A stretch of DNA of 34,993 nucleotides, taken from positions 1-34,993 of the forward strand of contig CANQWW010000008.1 in the NCBI GenBank assembly GCA_947627655.1, written 5' to 3'. The DNA comes from an uncultured Acinetobacter sp. (GTDB taxonomy: Bacteria > Pseudomonadota > Gammaproteobacteria > Pseudomonadales > Moraxellaceae). Below the pieces are notes generated by a model. That model saw only the letters and a list, made by a program, of their open reading frames with translations, made no database searches and was not told the origin of the DNA. The first letter of the stretch is position 1; each line of letters starts with the position of its first letter. The translations under genes were made by a program, and so were the position numbers. Positions 8,771 through 17,083 of this stretch are shown here, in pieces.

Positions 8771-10432
8771 ATGAATTATGATTATATTATTATCGGTGCC
8801 GGCTCCGCGGGAAATGTCCTGGCCGCACGTTTAACAGAAGATCCGGACATCAAGGTCCTATTGCTAGAAGCCGGTGGCCCGGATTATCGTTTGGATTTTA
8901 GAACCCAAATGCCAGCGGCTTTGGCTTATCCGTTACAGGGTCGGCGTTATAACTGGGCCTATTTGACTGATCCTGAACCCTATATGAATAATCGCCGCAT
9001 GGAATGTGGTCGGGGTAAAGGGCTAGGTGGCTCATCCCTGATTAATGGCATGTGTTATATCCGGGGTAATGCCATGGATCTGGAACAGTGGGCCAGCTTT
9101 AAAGGACTGGAACACTGGAGCTATGCCGAATGTCTGCCGTACTACAAGAAAGCCGAAACTCGCGATATTGGTGGCAATGACTACCATGGTGACTCAGGGC
9201 CGGTTTCAGTGGCGACTCCCAAAAATGACAATAATGAACTTTTTCATGCCATGGTTGAAGCTGGAGTTCAGGCCGGTTATCCACGCACTGATGATTTGAA
9301 TGGTTATCAGCAAGAAGGCTTTGGCCCGATGGACCGTACAGTAACGCCACAGGGTCGCCGCTCTAGTACCGCTCGGGGTTATCTCGACATGGCCAAGGGT
9401 CGCGATAACCTGACCATTATTACCCATGCCATGACCAACCGAATTCTGTTTAACCAGAAACAAGCCATAGGGGTCGAGTATTTTGAAGGACACAATACCC
9501 TGCAACCCATTCAGGTCTTTGCCGACCGGGAAGTCTTGTTGTGTGCAGGTGCCATTGCTTCACCCCAAATTTTACAACGTTCAGGTGTTGGGGCATCCGA
9601 CTTGCTCAAAAGTCTGGACATTCCGGTAGTGCAAGATTTGCCAGGTGTGGGAGAAAACCTGCAAGACCACCTAGAAATGTACTTGCAATATAAGTGCAAA
9701 AAACCGGTTAGCCTGTATCCGGCACTGAAATGGTATAACCAGCCCATGATCGGTGCAGAGTGGTTATTTTTAGGCAAAGGAATTGGTGCCAGCAACCAGT
9801 TTGAGGCCGGTGGCTTTATCCGTTCTTCAGATGAATTTGAATGGCCGAATATTCAGTACCATTTTTTGCCCATTGCGATTAACTATAACGGCACCAATGC
9901 CATTAATGAACATGGTTTCCAGGCCCATGTCGGTTCGATGCGCTCGCCGTCGCGTGGTCGAGTGCGCCTGAAATCAAAAGACCCGTTTGAGCATCCAAGT
10001 ATCCTGTTCAACTATATGAGCACGGAACAGGACTGGCGCGAATTCCGTGATGCCATCCGGATTACCCGTGAAATCATGCAACAGCCTGCACTGGATCCTT
10101 ACCGCGGTGACGAAATAAGTCCTGGTAAGCAGGTACAGACTGATGCGGAAATTGACGAGTTCGTGCGTAACCATGCCGAGACCGCCTACCATCCATCCTG
10201 CAGCTGTAAAATGGGTGAAGATGATATGGCAGTGGTTGATGGTTACGGCCGTGTTCATGGACTGGAAAGTCTGCGCGTGATTGACGCTTCTATCATGCCA
10301 TTGATTATTACCGGCAACCTGAACGCCACCACCATCATGATGGCAGAAAAACTGGCTGATCATGTACGCGGCAAGCCGGCTTTAACACCGTCAAATGCCT
10401 CATTTTATCGTGCGCCGCAAGACCAGGTTTAA
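8771..10432 (+). CDS. betA: Choline dehydrogenase BetA
   Basis: This 553-residue flavoprotein of the GMC oxidoreductase family is membrane associated and oxidises choline to betaine aldehyde, passing electrons to the respiratory chain. The FAD dinucleotide fold is at the N-terminus ([17 protein letters not shown]), GMC signature 1 is '[20 protein letters not shown]', and signature 2 is '[15 protein letters not shown]'. The catalytic histidine region '[12 protein letters not shown]' and the final '[16 protein letters not shown]' are intact. AAGGAG lies about 10 nt before the ATG and the gap from betB is 14 bp, so betI-betB-betA is one operon. Length is normal (E. coli BetA is 556 residues). 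Confidence 0.95.
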   Translation: MNYDYIIIGAGSAGNVLAARLTEDPDIKVLLLEAGGPDYRLDFRTQMPAALAYPLQGRRYNWAYLTDPEPYMNNRRMECGRGKGLGGSSLINGMCYIRGNAMDLEQWASFKGLEHWSYAECLPYYKKAETRDIGGNDYHGDSGPVSVATPKNDNNELFHAMVEAGVQAGYPRTDDLNGYQQEGFGPMDRTVTPQGRRSSTARGYLDMAKGRDNLTIITHAMTNRILFNQKQAIGVEYFEGHNTLQPIQVFADREVLLCAGAIASPQILQRSGVGASDLLKSLDIPVVQDLPGVGENLQDHLEMYLQYKCKKPVSLYPALKWYNQPMIGAEWLFLGKGIGASNQFEAGGFIRSSDEFEWPNIQYHFLPIAINYNGTNAINEHGFQAHVGSMRSPSRGRVRLKSKDPFEHPSILFNYMSTEQDWREFRDAIRITREIMQQPALDPYRGDEISPGKQVQTDAEIDEFVRNHAETAYHPSCSCKMGEDDMAVVDGYGRVHGLESLRVIDASIMPLIITGNLNATTIMMAEKLADHVRGKPALTPSNASFYRAPQDQV

Positions 10433-10463
10433 GCTGAAGCAGACAGAGACGTTGAACGCGTAG

Positions 10464-10490
10464 CTGAGTGATTGAAGGGTAATCACTCAG
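10464..10490 (+). repeat. Perfect hairpin between betA and the porin gene
   Basis: CTGAGTGATT (10464-10473) and AATCACTCAG (10481-10490) form a 10-bp perfect stem with a 7-nt loop. No T-run follows on either strand, so it is not a standard terminator. It may be a 3' stabiliser or processing site of the bet transcript. Confidence 0.55.
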
Positions 10491-10527
10491 GCCACCTAAA
10501 GAAACCGAATAAGATTGATCTATTTTT

Positions 10528-11298
10528 ATGAAAAATTTAAAACACTTTATGATTGCCGGCTGTACCGCGGTATATAGTTTTCCCAGCCACGCTGCTGAAG
10601 ATACACCGCCTGCCTGGGATGTGAGCGGAAATGTCAGCATGGTTTCCAAGTATGTTTCGCGTGGTTTGACCAATGCGCCAGAAGATGATGATCTTGCGAT
10701 TCAAGCCGGTTTAACCTTAGCTTATGGCAACTTCTATGTCGGGTATTGGGGCTCGACGCTGGGATATTCCTATGCCGAAGTACAAGGGCGTAAAGGGCAT
10801 AGCTCGGACAAGTTTGAACATGATTTTCTGGTCGGCTATACCTATAGCAGCGAGAACTATGACTGGAACTTCTGGGATGCCACTTATTATTATCCAGGCG
10901 GAAAACATACCACCGGTAATGAATTGGGTTTGAATGTCAGCCGTGCACTGAATGATCAGACCACATTGACCGCTGGGATATCGACCTATTTATATGATGT
11001 GGCTTATGCCAATCAGGGTGACACTTATTACACTTTGAATATGAGTTATCAATTGAATGAAAAGCTGTCTGCCAATGCAACTGCAACCGGTAGCTATTTC
11101 CATGATCAAGGCAAACATGAAGGTGAAGAGCTAGGGGATACTACCAGACAGCATGCCTTTCGTTACGCATCTGCAGGCCTAAATTATGCCTTGCTGCCTC
11201 AACTAAACCTGTCTGGCGATTATATTTTTGGTGGCTACAACCGCTATGATCAAAAGCAGCGTGACCTGGCCGTCTTTGGCTTAAGTTATAATTTTTAA
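10528..11298 (+). CDS. TorF/Gcw_chp-type putative outer-membrane porin
   Basis: This 256-residue protein has a signal peptide (about 23 residues, ending near 'PSHAA') and alternating beta-strand character to a terminal aromatic residue (final 'FGLSYNF'), as expected of an outer-membrane barrel. The opening of the mature protein, 'WDVSGNVSMVSKYVSRGLTN', is the hallmark of the Gcw_chp/TorF family. Its substrate is unknown. It lies 95 bp after betA on the same strand; a role in choline or betaine passage is possible from position only. No strong ribosome-binding site is visible. Confidence 0.8.
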   Translation: MKNLKHFMIAGCTAVYSFPSHAAEDTPPAWDVSGNVSMVSKYVSRGLTNAPEDDDLAIQAGLTLAYGNFYVGYWGSTLGYSYAEVQGRKGHSSDKFEHDFLVGYTYSSENYDWNFWDATYYYPGGKHTTGNELGLNVSRALNDQTTLTAGISTYLYDVAYANQGDTYYTLNMSYQLNEKLSANATATGSYFHDQGKHEGEELGDTTRQHAFRYASAGLNYALLPQLNLSGDYIFGGYNRYDQKQRDLAVFGLSYNF

Positions 11299-11309
11299 AG
11301 TTTGATTAC

Positions 11310-11345
11310 ATCAGTCAGGCCCAGGTGATCTGGCTGATTTCATGA
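11310..11345 (+). terminator. Possible terminator of the porin gene
   Basis: ATCAGTCAG (11310-11318) pairs with CTGGCTGAT (11330-11338), with one G-U pair and an 11-nt loop. Only a short T-rich tail follows, so termination may be weak. Confidence 0.4.
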
Positions 11346-11415
11346 CCCAGTTCTAGATATTGCAGATCATTTATCCGCTTCCATTTTGAAAATCATCTCG
11401 AAATACAGACAAAGA

Positions 11416-11444
11416 TTATCAATTTTATAAAATACTTCTATAAT
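11416..11444 (+). promoter_or_regulatory. Candidate sigma-70 promoter of the osmC-ycaO gene
   Basis: TTATCA (11416-11421), a 17-bp spacer and a perfect TATAAT (11439-11444) lie about 160 bp upstream of the start codon. This implies a 5' leader of roughly 155 nt. The leader contains the palindrome GATTGCAATC, but I see no riboswitch structure that I recognise. Confidence 0.5.
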
Positions 11445-11606
11445 AGCGCCCATTCTGGCCTGTCCGTTCAATCTTGATCCGATTGCAATCAGATAGTGTC
11501 ATGTCCCGATTTTTTCATTCAAGTTCTCCTCCGTGATCCGGCTTGTATATTCAGATTTCGCATCTTATCTGTCCAGGGTGGCATATAAGAATATTTAGGT
11601 ATCCAC

Positions 11607-13805
11607 ATGGAAATTAAGGTCAATTATCTCGATAATCTTCGTCAGGAAGCCAAGTTTGATGACTTCACGGTAATCGCTGATCAGCCCATCCGCTATAAGG
11701 GCGATGGTTCTGCGCCGGGTCCTTTTGATTATTTTCTGGCATCTTCAGCATTATGTGCGGCTTATTTTGTGAAAGTCTATTGCGCTGCACGTGATATTCC
11801 AACCTACAATATCCGCCTGTCACAAAATAATATTGTTGATCCGGAAAACCGTTACAAACAGATTTTTAAAATTCAGGTGGAATTGCCAGCGGATATCTCT
11901 GAAAAAGACCGTCAGGGCATTTTGCGTTCCATTGACCGTTGTACGGTGAAAAAAGTCATTCAGACCGGCCCTGAATTCGTGATTGAAGAAGTAGAAAGCA
12001 TCGATGCCGATGCGCAGGCGCTGTTGATGCCAAGCCTGGCTTCTGATAAGAGCACCATGATTGCGGGCAAAGACCTGCCGCTAGAAGAAACCATTGCCAA
12101 TATGTCAGCGATTTTGGCGGGTCTCGGTATGAAAATCGAGATCGCGTCCTGGCGTAATATCGTACCGAACGTTTGGTCGCTGCATATCCGTGATGCCCAG
12201 TCTCCTATGTGCTTTACCAACGGTAAAGGCTCGACCAAAGAAAGTGCGCTGGCTTCTGCACTCGGCGAGTTCATCGAACGTTTAAACTGTAACTTCTTCT
12301 ATAATGATCAGTTCTGGGGTGAAGACATTGCCAATGCCGAATTTGTGCATTATCCAGATGAAAAATGGTTCCAGCCAGGTCCACAGGGCGAGCTGCCTGC
12401 AGAAGTTCTGGACGAGCATACCCGTGAGATTTATGACCCTGAAGGCGAGTTACTCGGTACGCACTTGTATGATACCAACTCGGGTAACAAGGCGCGCGGC
12501 ATCTGTTCATTGCCATTTGTGCGTCAATCGAATGGTAAAACTGTTTATTTTCCATCGAATCTGATCGAAAACTTGTACTTAAGCAATGGCATGAGTGCCG
12601 GGAATACCTTGGCAGAAGCCCAGGTGCAATGTCTGTCTGAAATCTTCGAGCGTGCAGTCAAACGTGAAATTCTGGAAGGTGAACTGACACTTCCTGATGT
12701 ACCCGAACATATATTGGCCAAATATCCAAAAATTATCGAAGGTATTAAAGGCCTGGAAGAACAGGGCTTCCCTGTATTGGTTAAAGATGCATCATTAGGT
12801 GGCCAGTTCCCGGTAATGTCGGTGACATTGATGAATCCACGTACCGGAGGTGTCTTTGCTTCCTTCGGCGCTCATCCCGACTTTGAAGTGGCTTTGGAGC
12901 GTAGTCTGACTGAACTGCTGCAAGGGCGTAGTTTTGAAGGCCTGAATGACCTGCCTAAACCTACCTTTAACAGTCATGCTGTGACTGAGCCAAACAACTA
13001 TGTCGAACACTTTATTGATTCAAGCGGTGTAGTGTCTTGGCGCTTCTTTAGTTCCAAAGCAGACTATGAGTTTGTTGAATGGGACTTTACCAATAATGGC
13101 CAAAACTCCAATGCTGATGAAGCTCAAGCGTTATTTGGCATTCTGGAAGATCTGGGTCATGAAGCTTATATGGCAGTGTATCAGCATCTTGGCGCAACGG
13201 CCTGCCGTATTCTGGTACCAGGTTATTCTGAAATCTACCTAATGGAAGATCTGGTTTGGGATAATACCAATAAAGCCTTGCTGTACCGTGAAGATATCCT
13301 GAATCTGCACCGGCTCAGTGACGAACAGCTAGAAGCACTGGTAGAGCGTCTGGAAGAAGCGGATGAGGATGACTATACCGAAATCAGCACCCTGATCGGC
13401 ATCGAGTTTGACGAAAATACCGAATGGGGTCAGTTGACCATTCTTGAACTCAAACTGCTGATTTACCTTGCCTTAGAGCAATTTGAAGAAGTACATGATC
13501 TGGTTGGCCAATTCCTGCAGTTTAATACCAATACGGTTGAACGCGGTCTGTTCTATCAGTGCATGAATGTCGTGCTTGAAGTACTGCTGGATGAGGAAAT
13601 GGAACTTGAAGAGTATGAGCATAACTTCCGCCGTATGTTCGGGGATGAGCGTATGGATGCCGTGATGGGTTCTGTTGAAGGGAGCATTCGCTTCTATGGC
13701 CTGACTGAAACCAGCATGAAACTGGAAGGTCTAGATCGCCATTTACGCTTGATTGACAGCTACAAGAAACTCCATGCGGCTCGCGCCAAGTTTGTTGCAT
13801 ACTAA
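11607..13805 (+). CDS. ycaO: OsmC-YcaO fusion protein
   Basis: This 732-residue protein joins two domains. Residues ~1-140 are OsmC/Ohr-like (KVNYLDNLRQEAKFDDFTV; 'GPGDGSAPGPFDYFLASSALCAAYFV'-type core with a conserved cysteine, and a later cysteine in 'IDRCTVKKV'). Residues ~160-732 are a YcaO enzyme of the E. coli YcaO type ('GKGSTKESALASALGEFIERL', 'AEAQVQCLSEIFERAVKREI'), with a C-terminal helical region. YcaO proteins activate backbone amides with ATP; E. coli YcaO (about 586 residues, no OsmC domain) is linked to beta-methylthiolation of ribosomal protein S12 together with RimO. The OsmC part may supply or protect a thiol, which is inference. AGGT precedes the ATG and a terminator follows, so it is monocistronic. 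Confidence 0.88.
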   Translation: MEIKVNYLDNLRQEAKFDDFTVIADQPIRYKGDGSAPGPFDYFLASSALCAAYFVKVYCAARDIPTYNIRLSQNNIVDPENRYKQIFKIQVELPADISEKDRQGILRSIDRCTVKKVIQTGPEFVIEEVESIDADAQALLMPSLASDKSTMIAGKDLPLEETIANMSAILAGLGMKIEIASWRNIVPNVWSLHIRDAQSPMCFTNGKGSTKESALASALGEFIERLNCNFFYNDQFWGEDIANAEFVHYPDEKWFQPGPQGELPAEVLDEHTREIYDPEGELLGTHLYDTNSGNKARGICSLPFVRQSNGKTVYFPSNLIENLYLSNGMSAGNTLAEAQVQCLSEIFERAVKREILEGELTLPDVPEHILAKYPKIIEGIKGLEEQGFPVLVKDASLGGQFPVMSVTLMNPRTGGVFASFGAHPDFEVALERSLTELLQGRSFEGLNDLPKPTFNSHAVTEPNNYVEHFIDSSGVVSWRFFSSKADYEFVEWDFTNNGQNSNADEAQALFGILEDLGHEAYMAVYQHLGATACRILVPGYSEIYLMEDLVWDNTNKALLYREDILNLHRLSDEQLEALVERLEEADEDDYTEISTLIGIEFDENTEWGQLTILELKLLIYLALEQFEEVHDLVGQFLQFNTNTVERGLFYQCMNVVLEVLLDEEMELEEYEHNFRRMFGDERMDAVMGSVEGSIRFYGLTETSMKLEGLDRHLRLIDSYKKLHAARAKFVAY

Positions 13806-13828
13806 TCGCCAGCCCCAAATAGAAAATG

Positions 13829-13857
13829 ACCGTCTCTTAAAGAGGCGGTTTTTTATT
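13829..13857 (+). terminator. Terminator of the osmC-ycaO gene
   Basis: ACCGTCTCT (13829-13837) and AGAGGCGGT (13841-13849) form a 9-bp stem (one G-U pair) with a TAA loop, followed by a T-run. It separates this gene from the next cluster. Confidence 0.88.
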
Positions 13858-14030
13858 TTTCGAGATTGTCCACATTCACAAAGCAGACAAATTCCTGACA
13901 CAATTCCTACAGTATTCCGCTTGGATAGCAGGCATAAATTGACTCATAAAACAGATATTTACAGACACATCCATAATAATCTCAGGATGAGATGTGCATT
14001 AAATTGAATATGAACTCATGAGGAAGATGA

Positions 14031-15026
14031 ATGCCCCTCGCACAGCTGATTAAACATTTACAAACAGAATTTACGCCCGATTGCCAGAATCTTGAACAAG
14101 AGATAGATGCTGCATTAGCCCAACTGATTCAATATAGTCTGGATGTTCCTTATCCAGGAGAAGGACAGACTTTTCGACGTTGGCAAATCTTGAGTCAAGT
14201 CGCAGCCCTGGATTTAAGCCTAGCCAAAATTTTTGAATCCCATTTAGATGCTTTGGCGATTTTGCACGAACTGAGAGAAGACACAGAATAGGCGACCCAG
14301 TTACATGCAGTGTGGGCAGCAGAAGGCGGTCCACAACCGCTAGAACTTCAACAGGATTTACTTTCTGGCCTGAAGCCGTGGTGTTCCGCTGCTGAACAGG
14401 TACAGCAGGCCTTATTGACCTATCGGAATCAAGCAGGGCAATCACAATTATTACGGGTCGACCTGCAACAGCCTGGTATTCAAATCAACATGCATACCTG
14501 GCAAGCAGTGGGTATGCAGCCGACCCGGACGGCAGAAGTCAGCTTTCAGCGCGTTAAAGCCGAAAAGATTGCTGGGCCGAATGCCTATTTGGAACGTCCC
14601 GGATTCTGGCATGGTGCTGCCGGTGTGGCAGCTTGCTGGTTTGGAGCGACCTTGAAAATTGCTGCATATTTACATCAAGCCACCTGTCAAAAACCGAATC
14701 CTTTTAAACACATGTATTTAGGCGAAGTATTTAGCCAAATTGTGGCGACACGCGCTTTGTTTAAAGCAGTAGCGGCAGAAATAGATGCGGCCCCACAATT
14801 CAGTCATGAACATTTGATTCGTGCCTTAAGGGCCCAGGTCGAAGCCACGGCATTGTCAGTGATTGAGCTTTCTGGAAAAGCCTTGGGTGCTGCACCTTTT
14901 TGCCAGAATACAGATTTTGCCCGTTGTGTGGCTGACTTGCAGGTTTTTCTGCGTCAGAGTCATGCTGCCTTTGACCTGCAAGCGATTGGTGAACTGGTGC
15001 CGGAGAATGAATCATGGACACTTTAA
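14031..15026 (+). pseudogene. Acyl-CoA dehydrogenase-like gene with internal amber stop
   Basis: An acyl-CoA dehydrogenase-like gene is split by a single TAG at 14289-14291. The 86 codons before it and the reading frame after it (to 15026) are in the same frame, and the intervening codons read ATQLHAVWAAEGG, so reading through would give one ~331-residue protein. The N-terminal part ('GEGQTFRRWQILSQVAALDLSLAKIFESHLDAL') and the C-terminal part ('RPGFWHGAAGVAACWFGA') match the unusual short dehydrogenases found beside PIG-L deacetylases. A CAG to TAG transition would explain the break. A GTG at 14310 could restart translation, but the product would lack the N-terminal domain. AGGA lies 6 nt before the first ATG. 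It heads the overlapping four-gene cluster; the 3' end overlaps the next gene by 13 bp. Confidence 0.82.
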
Positions 15027-15796
15027 AACATCCAATTGTAGAAGACCGTATCATTCATGGTGAGGGGACCAGTCTGCAAGAATGGCAGCAAAGTACAAGG
15101 CTCACAACACTGGCGCCGCTGCACGTGACTACATTTTTTCCGCAACATTCCCGGATCTGCATTGTGGCGCCACATCCAGATGATGAAATTCTAGGTTGTG
15201 CTGGTCTGATTCAACAGCTCGATGCAGCAGGGTATGAAGTGGTCATTATGGCCGTCACCAATGGTACCGCCAGCCATCCTGAGTCCAGTATCTATTCACC
15301 AGAACAGCTGAATCAGCTGCGTCCTCAGGAAACGAGGGAAGCACTGCAGACTTTAGGGCTACAGCAAAACATACAAAGGATCGGCTTTAATATTCAGGAC
15401 GGCGCCGTCGCCGAGCAGCGTGAACAACTGATGAACGCTCTGCGACAGCAACTCCAGTCCAAGGATGTATTGATTGCAACCTTTGAGCAGGATGGTCATC
15501 CAGATCACGAAATTACCGGACAAGTGGTCAAACAGCTGGCCAAAGAGCAGTCTTTGCCTTATTTACAAGTGTTGATCTGGGCATGGCATTGGGCGAATCC
15601 CGACGATGATCGTATTCCCTGGCACAAAGCCTTAAAGCTGCCTCTGAGTCCACAGCAGCTACAGCGAAAAGCTGCGGCAGCTCAATGTTTTCATACGCAA
15701 CTTGTCGCAGATCCGAGCACAGGCCAAGCGCCGATTATTTCCGATACCACACTCGCGCGACTGTTACAGCCATGGGAGGTATATGTTCATGACTAA
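15014..15796 (+). CDS. PIG-L family N-acetyl sugar deacetylase
   Basis: This 260-residue metal-dependent deacetylase is of the PIG-L/LmbE family (relatives: MshB, BshB, PIG-L), which removes acetyl groups from GlcNAc-type sugars. The zinc motif is 'VAPHPDDEILGCAG' (HPDDE at residues 54-58) and the second part is 'EQDGHPDHEITGQ', with both His and Asp ligands preserved. No signal peptide is seen, so it is cytoplasmic. It starts inside the end of the dehydrogenase-like gene and overlaps the next gene by 8 bp, so it is translationally coupled on both sides. The substrate is unknown; the neighbours suggest a modified glycoconjugate. Confidence 0.9.
   Translation: MDTLKHPIVEDRIIHGEGTSLQEWQQSTRLTTLAPLHVTTFFPQHSRICIVAPHPDDEILGCAGLIQQLDAAGYEVVIMAVTNGTASHPESSIYSPEQLNQLRPQETREALQTLGLQQNIQRIGFNIQDGAVAEQREQLMNALRQQLQSKDVLIATFEQDGHPDHEITGQVVKQLAKEQSLPYLQVLIWAWHWANPDDDRIPWHKALKLPLSPQQLQRKAAAAQCFHTQLVADPSTGQAPIISDTTLARLLQPWEVYVHD
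15775..15780 (+). promoter_or_regulatory. Ribosome-binding site that fixes the methyltransferase start
   Basis: GGAGGT here is 8 nt before ATG 15789 and only 2 nt before ATG 15783, which decides for the second. It lies within the coding sequence of the preceding deacetylase gene. Confidence 0.75.
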
Positions 15797-16397
15797 ACAT
15801 GCTTACCCTCATGACTATTTTGCTGAGCTCTACCGTGTCAATAATGGCGATCCTTGGCAATATGAACAGCGCTGGTATGAAAAACGCAAACGGGAAATCA
15901 CGCTTGCAGTATTGCCCTATCCACATTTTCAGCGCGGTATTGAGATCGGCTGTAGTAACGGGGTATTGAGCGCAGAACTGGCTGAACGCTGCGATTATTT
16001 AATGTGTCTGGATGCCAATGCAACGGCAATCCTAAAAGCCAATGAACGCCTAAAACATGAGCATGTAGAAGTGGTACAGGGCATTGTACCGTTTGATTTA
16101 CCCAATGAATCCTTTGACCTGATTATGCTCAGTGAGGTGCTGTATTATCTCGAAGCGCCCATGTTACAACAGCTCATCAACTGGCTAAATATACATTTAA
16201 GCCCCCAAGGCTGTATTGTGGCGTGTCATTGGCGATATGAAATCGCGGGGTTTCATTTGAACGGGGAGCGTGTCCACCAGCTTTTAAAGCAACAACTGGA
16301 TGACCATCATTATTTACAGTTAAAAGACCATAATTTTGATTTAGATGTCTGGACAAGCGGATTGGTATCAATTGCTGAACAGGAGGGGTTAGGATGA
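15789..16397 (+). CDS. NodS-like SAM-dependent methyltransferase
   Basis: This 202-residue class I methyltransferase has a SAM-binding motif I at residues ~50-62 (RGIEIGCSNGVLSAELA) and an acidic motif II 'LMCLDANATAI'. Together with 'FDLIMLSEVLYYL' the pattern is that of NodS-type N-methyltransferases. The frame is open back to 15702, but the strong GGAGGT and the ATGACTAA overlap with the deacetylase stop favour ATG 15789. In the same cluster as a deacetylase and a glycosyltransferase, N-methylation of a freed amino sugar is a plausible role, by analogy with NodB/NodS/NodC in Nod-factor synthesis. This remains inference. Confidence 0.85.
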   Translation: MTKHAYPHDYFAELYRVNNGDPWQYEQRWYEKRKREITLAVLPYPHFQRGIEIGCSNGVLSAELAERCDYLMCLDANATAILKANERLKHEHVEVVQGIVPFDLPNESFDLIMLSEVLYYLEAPMLQQLINWLNIHLSPQGCIVACHWRYEIAGFHLNGERVHQLLKQQLDDHHYLQLKDHNFDLDVWTSGLVSIAEQEGLG

Positions 16398-16873
16398 AGA
16401 AAATCGGGGTGGTCATTCCTGCCTGTAATGAAGAAGCCGAAATTGCCAGCTGCTTGCAAGCCTTGGAGCAAGCCAAACAGCATTTTTATAGCAAGGGAAT
16501 CAGTACGAAAGCAATCGATATTCAGATTTTAGTGGTGTTAGACAGCTGTACGGATGGCACGGCAGAAAAAATCAGTTCTTATAATATTTTAACGATAAGT
16601 TGCAGCTATCGCTGTGTCGGAAAAACCCGTGATTTGGGAATACAATATTTGATTGAAAAAGGTTGTGATTGGATCTGCTGTACCGATGCAGACCTGGTCA
16701 AACGGGCAGAGCAGATCGGTCTGCATATTACCTGGTCGAATCAGCTCAGAGTCATCACTAGCAGCCGACTGATTTCACGTGTGTGTGATGGTTTTTCCCA
16801 GTTTTTATGGGGGATAGAACGGCACAATTTGGATAACAAATTAACCACAAAACCCCTTAGAAAAATTATTTGA
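16394..16873 (+). CDS. Family 2 glycosyltransferase, probably internally deleted
   Basis: This 159-residue fragment is of a family 2 glycosyltransferase. The N-terminal half is normal: 'KKIGVVIPACNEEAEIASCL', 'VLDSCTDGTAE', 'GKTRDLGIQYLI' and the metal-binding 'CCTDAD' at residues 95-100. The next residues are 'LVKRAEQIGLHITWSNQLRVITSSRL', which belong far downstream in this family (the region after an 'EDxALV' motif). The usual segment between them, roughly 60-80 residues, is absent, so I infer an in-frame deletion near base 16695. Without that segment the acceptor site is lost and the enzyme is likely inactive. The ATG overlaps the methyltransferase stop by 4 bp (ATGA). It ends the cluster. 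Confidence 0.75.
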   Translation: MKKIGVVIPACNEEAEIASCLQALEQAKQHFYSKGISTKAIDIQILVVLDSCTDGTAEKISSYNILTISCSYRCVGKTRDLGIQYLIEKGCDWICCTDADLVKRAEQIGLHITWSNQLRVITSSRLISRVCDGFSQFLWGIERHNLDNKLTTKPLRKII

Positions 16874-16903
16874 AAACTTTTTAAACTTTATTTTTTCAAT
16901 AAT
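16864..16903 (+). repeat. AT-rich inverted repeat after the glycosyltransferase
   Basis: An ATTATTTGAAAA arm and a TTTTTTCAATAAT arm pair with one bulge across the stop codon region. It may act as a weak terminator; composition alone could also produce it. Confidence 0.35.
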
Positions 16904-16967
16904 CATGGGCTTAACAATTTAGCCGATTTTTTTGCTTAAAATCCATTTTATTTTTTAAAAAACTGCT

Positions 16968-16973
16968 TATAAT
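16968..16973 (+). promoter_or_regulatory. Possible -10 box of the MFS gene
   Basis: TATAAT lies about 110 bp before the likely start codon. No acceptable -35 box stands 16-18 bp upstream, so support is limited. Confidence 0.35.
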
Positions 16974-17083
16974 TCACCCAAATTTAGCCCTGTGTTCTTA
17001 TACATTTCAAGTATAGGTTCATGGGGTTTTTCTATGGATCATCGGTTAGGGATGCCGCACTGATTTTCACTTTGGGTTTGACT

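Noticed and set aside
10452..10458. TTGAACG, a half BetI site after betA
   Set aside because: Only one half-site is present and there is no matching second half, so it is likely chance.
14310..15026. Independent 238-residue gene starting at GTG 14310
   Set aside because: It is in the same frame as 14031-14291 and continues that protein across one TAG, so it is the 3' part of a broken gene.
15702..15788. N-terminal extension of the methyltransferase
   Set aside because: It lies inside the deacetylase gene; GGAGGT and the stop/start overlap support ATG 15789.
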